From: Saprospirales bacterium
GTDB lineage: Bacteria; Bacteroidota; Bacteroidia; Chitinophagales; Saprospiraceae
Length of the DNA: 7,336 nt
Direction: 5' to 3'
Assembly: GCA_024642645.1 (NCBI GenBank)
Contig: JAHEAS010000158.1
Span: forward strand, 1 to 7,336
Positions 5,000-7,336 of the stretch are shown one piece after another (within the stretch, counting starts at the first letter, position 1; each line of letters starts with the position of its first letter). The position numbers and the translations under genes are program-made. The notes beneath the pieces are model-generated. The model did no database searches. It saw only the letters and a program-made list of their open reading frames with translations, and was not told where the DNA came from.

Positions 5000-6919
5000 T
5001 TATTTACCAACTTCTTCAAACTCAACGTCGGTAACATCTTCTTTTGATCCAGCACCGCCTTCTTGGCCAGCATCGTGTCCATTTGTGTCCGCTGCACCAG
5101 CACCACCTTGCTGTTCTTGTGTAGCTTGGTACATGTCTTGGCTGGCTGCCTGCCATGCAGTATTGAGGCTTGCAGAGGCAGTATCAATACCTGCCAAATT
5201 CTCAGCTTTGTGCGCCTCTTTCAGCTCGTTTAAAGCTGTCTCGATAGCACTTACCTTGTCGGCAGGAATCTTCTCCTTGTATTCTTTCAACTGTTTTTCC
5301 GTTTGGAAAATCAGTGAGTCGGCTTGGTTCAATTTTTCCACCCGGTCACGAGTCTCCCGGTCGGTGTCGGCGTTGGCTTGAGCCTCCGCTTTCATGCGAG
5401 CAACTTCCTCTTTGCTAAGGCCAGTGCTAGCCTCGATGCGGATGTTTTGCTGCTTGCCAGTGCCTTTGTCCACGGCGCTCACGCTGAGGATACCGTTGGA
5501 GTCAATATCGAAGCTAACTTCCACTTGTGGCAAGCCCCTCGGTGCTGGCGGGATACCATCAAGGATGAACCGTCCAACACTGCGGTTGTCACGGGCCATC
5601 GGGCGCTCACCTTGCAGGATGTGGATTTCCACGCTTGGCTGATTGTCGGCAGCTGTGGAGTAGGTTTTCGATTTTTTCGTCGGAATGGTTGTGTTGGCCT
5701 CGATAACCACATCATACACACCGCCCATTGTTTCTATACCCAGCGAAAGCGGGGTCACGTCGAGCAGGAGCACGTCTTTGGTTTCTCCCGTCAAAACGCC
5801 ACCTTGGATAGCAGCACCTACTGCTACAACCTCATCAGGATTCACGCCTTTATTTGGCTTTTTGCCAAAAAACTCCTCCACCACCGTTTGGATGCGGGGA
5901 ATACGTGTCGAACCACCCACGAGGATTATCTCGTCAATGTCGTTGGCCGTTAGACCAGCATCTTTGATGGCCTGGCGGCAAGGCTCTATCGTACGCTTCA
6001 CGAGGTCATCACAAAGCGCCTCGAACTTCGCACGGCTTAGTTTAAGCACGAGGTGCTTTGGCACACCGTCCACTGCCGTGATGTATGGCAGGTTGATTTC
6101 TGTTTCCGAAGAAGAGGAAAGTTCGATTTTGGCTTTCTCCGCTGCATCCTTCAAACGCTGGAGTGCCATTGGGTCTTTGCGAAGGTCAATGTTTTCCTGT
6201 GCTTTGAACTCATCGGCCAACCAGTCAATAATTTTGCGGTCGAAGTCGTCGCCACCGAGGTGCGTATCACCGTTGGTAGATTTCACTTCGAAAACACCTT
6301 CGCCCAGCTCCAAAACGGAGATATCGAAAGTACCACCACCAAGGTCAAACACGGCAATGGTCATGTCTTTGTGGCGCTTGTCGAGGCCGTAGGCCAAGGC
6401 AGCGGCCGTTGGTTCGTTGATGATACGACGAACTTTCAAACCAGCGATTTCACCAGCTTCTATTGTTGCCTGGCGCTGTGAGTCGTTGAAGTAGGCTGGA
6501 ACCGTGATGACCGCTTCCGTCACCTCAGTGCCAAGGAAATCTTCCGCCGTTTTCTTCATTTTCTGAAGTACCATAGCCGACACTTCCTGTGGCGTATAAA
6601 GCCTTCCGTCAATGTCCACCCGAACGGTGTCATTGTCACCTTTCACCACTTTATAAGTAGTATGCGCCAATTCTTTGCTGATTTCAGAGTAGCGGTGTCC
6701 CATGAAACGCTTGATGGATGCCACTGTCCGTTGAGGATTGGTGATGGCTTGGCGTTTTGCGGGGTCTCCCACCTTCCGTTCCCCGTTGTCGAGAAAACCG
6801 ATGATGGACGGCGTAGTCCTCCTGCCTTCGTCATTGGCAATCACGACAGGCTCGTTGCCTTCCATTACTGCCACACAGGAGTTGGTTGTTCCTAAGTCTA
6901 TTCCTATTATTTTACCCAT
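5000..6919 (-). CDS. dnaK: Molecular chaperone DnaK (Hsp70)
   Basis: DnaK is the ATP-dependent cytoplasmic Hsp70 that binds exposed hydrophobic peptide segments and works with DnaJ and GrpE. All three Hsp70 signatures are intact: IDLGTTNS at 7-14, VFDLGGGTFDIS at 190-201 and ILVGGSTRIPRIQ at 332-344. Lys70 (SIKRFMG) of the ATPase site is present, as is the subdomain segment found in Gram-negative DnaK but missing from Firmicutes. The linker VLLLDVTPLSLGIET (383-397) leads to the substrate-binding domain and a helical lid; the tail is Gly/Ala/Gln-rich and ends DVEFEEVGK, near the usual bacterial DV(E/D)FEEV end. The 639 residues are normal length. The start is fixed by MGKIIGIDLG; an A/T-rich leader without Shine-Dalgarno precedes it. 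dnaJ and grpE are not adjacent. No CIRCE element is visible upstream, so HrcA-type control is not supported; a palindrome lies about 75-90 bases upstream. Confidence 0.99.
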   Translation of the reverse strand: MGKIIGIDLGTTNSCVAVMEGNEPVVIANDEGRRTTPSIIGFLDNGERKVGDPAKRQAITNPQRTVASIKRFMGHRYSEISKELAHTTYKVVKGDNDTVRVDIDGRLYTPQEVSAMVLQKMKKTAEDFLGTEVTEAVITVPAYFNDSQRQATIEAGEIAGLKVRRIINEPTAAALAYGLDKRHKDMTIAVFDLGGGTFDISVLELGEGVFEVKSTNGDTHLGGDDFDRKIIDWLADEFKAQENIDLRKDPMALQRLKDAAEKAKIELSSSSETEINLPYITAVDGVPKHLVLKLSRAKFEALCDDLVKRTIEPCRQAIKDAGLTANDIDEIILVGGSTRIPRIQTVVEEFFGKKPNKGVNPDEVVAVGAAIQGGVLTGETKDVLLLDVTPLSLGIETMGGVYDVVIEANTTIPTKKSKTYSTAADNQPSVEIHILQGERPMARDNRSVGRFILDGIPPAPRGLPQVEVSFDIDSNGILSVSAVDKGTGKQQNIRIEASTGLSKEEVARMKAEAQANADTDRETRDRVEKLNQADSLIFQTEKQLKEYKEKIPADKVSAIETALNELKEAHKAENLAGIDTASASLNTAWQAASQDMYQATQEQQGGAGAADTNGHDAGQEGGAGSKEDVTDVEFEEVGK

Positions 6920-6992
6920 TGAGATGATATTTTATTTTAGTTCAAAAATGGTTTGCTTCTTCCCGACAATCAATGAATATGCCAGCCGGATT

Positions 6993-7010
6993 TGACTGAC
7001 TTTTTGGTCA
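6993..7010. promoter_or_regulatory. Palindromic site upstream of dnaK, candidate operator
   Basis: The gap between the MeaB-like gene and dnaK contains TGACTGACTTTTTGGTCA: inverted TGAC/GTCA arms (6997-7000 and 7007-7010) around TTTTTG, with an additional direct TGAC at 6993-6996. A further 10-bp palindrome, CAAAATTTTG, follows at 7019-7028. The position, some 75-90 bases before the dnaK start, suits a regulatory site, but the arms are short and no -7 box of the TAnnTTTG type could be placed near it. Function is inference only. Confidence 0.3.
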
Positions 7011-7108
7011 TTTTTGGGCAAAATTTTGTGAAAAATGGCAGAAAAGCACGGTAAAACGGGTGACAAAACGGCAGAGGATGAGCGATTTCTGGTTGGTGGT
7101 TTAAAGTT

Positions 7109-7336
7109 TCAGAAACGCCTTTCAATTGATTTTTTGAAAAAATCTATCAATGAATTGGCGGCTTGGGTAGGAGTGAGCTTGCCTGCTAAAACGGCGGCTT
7201 GTGATTCCGCTAATTCAGCTTTTATCGCAGGTGACTCAAAGAAAAACCTATAGACTGATTGTTCTAGTTGCGAAGCAAACCATGTCCCCAATTGAGCTTT
7301 CCTATTTTCATAAAACCACCCATTCTCTTTCACAAC
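7109..7336 (-). CDS. meaB: MeaB/ArgK-family GTPase, C-terminal fragment (N-terminus beyond right edge)
   Basis: An open minus-strand frame enters from the right edge and ends at a TGA (7109-7111), giving 75 visible residues. The apparent GTG near the edge is an internal Val, not a start. The sequence matches the C-terminal helical tail of MeaB/ArgK (LAO/AO ATPase) GTPases: NGWFYENRKAQLGTWF, then LEQSVYRFFFESPAIKAEL, then AAVLAGKLTPTQAANSLIDF, the family's acidic helix, V-x-x-G-x-(L/I)-(T/S)-P-x-x-A-A and L-(L/I)-D pattern. In characterised members the protein protects and reloads adenosylcobalamin-dependent methylmalonyl-CoA mutase. The G-domain motifs are outside the window, so the call rests on the tail alone. 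It lies upstream of dnaK on the same strand with a 189-base gap. No terminator hairpin is evident in the gap, so read-through towards dnaK cannot be excluded. Confidence 0.7.
   Translation of the reverse strand, partial: VVKENGWFYENRKAQLGTWFASQLEQSVYRFFFESPAIKAELAESQAAVLAGKLTPTQAANSLIDFFKKSIERRF

Noticed and set aside
5324..6481. Long plus-strand open frames opposite dnaK (209, 235 and 142 residues)
   Set aside because: Open antisense frames are common opposite dnaK genes because of codon bias; the DnaK frame is complete and the antisense products resemble no known family.
6920..7108. CIRCE operator or sigma-32-like promoter upstream of dnaK
   Set aside because: I searched by eye for TTAGCACTC/GAGTGCTAA and for CTTGAA with CCCCAT spacing and found neither.
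7035..7253. 72-residue plus-strand open frame beginning MAEKHGKTGDK
   Set aside because: Most of it overlaps the minus-strand MeaB-like tail, which has clear family similarity; the first 25 residues lie in the gap before dnaK and match nothing. A small divergent gene is not supported.

Overview
The window looks like a piece of a Bacteroidota chromosome, possibly a Saprospiria-type genome, though the class is only a guess. Four things support the phylum. One secreted protein ends in a type IX secretion (T9SS) type A sorting tail. Start codons are preceded by A/T-rich sequence rather than Shine-Dalgarno motifs. There are TAnnTTTG-type -7 promoter elements. The chorismate synthase and DnaK sequences fit the phylum. 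Gene density is ordinary, the longest stretch without a gene is about 190 bases, and I see no insertion sequence, tRNA, rRNA, CRISPR array or phage gene.

Layout, left to right. (1) 1-748, minus strand: the N-terminal 249 residues of a secreted esterase with a starch/glycogen-binding-like module before an alpha/beta hydrolase; the gene runs off the left edge and was recovered by reading the minus strand directly. (2) 749-823: a short gap with a perfect 16-bp tandem duplication and an inverted copy of part of it that overlaps the aroC stop codon. (3) 824-1897, minus: aroC, chorismate synthase, with a candidate promoter about 100 bases upstream. (4) 2073-2618, minus: a small thioredoxin-fold protein of the AhpC/TSA type with a CxxC motif. 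(5) 2726-3775, minus: a secreted T9SS cargo with a jelly-roll-like 'choice-of-anchor J' region, followed by a strong intrinsic terminator. (6) 3930-4913, plus: a staphylococcal-nuclease-like protein with an enlarged core and an unrecognised C-terminal extension; it is the only plus-strand gene. (7) 4941-4981: a bidirectional terminator between the convergent nuclease and dnaK genes. (8) 5000-6919, minus: dnaK. (9) 7109-7336, minus: the C-terminal end of a MeaB/ArgK-family GTPase, cut by the right edge.

The genes do not form one pathway. aroC (aromatic amino acid synthesis), dnaK (protein folding) and the MeaB-like GTPase (cobalamin-dependent mutase maintenance) are housekeeping genes. The two signal-peptide proteins are export products of a polymer-degrading or surface-active lifestyle. 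I found no convincing undescribed multi-gene system. The items most worth a second look are the expanded nuclease, the repeat unit between aroC and the esterase, and the palindromic site upstream of dnaK.
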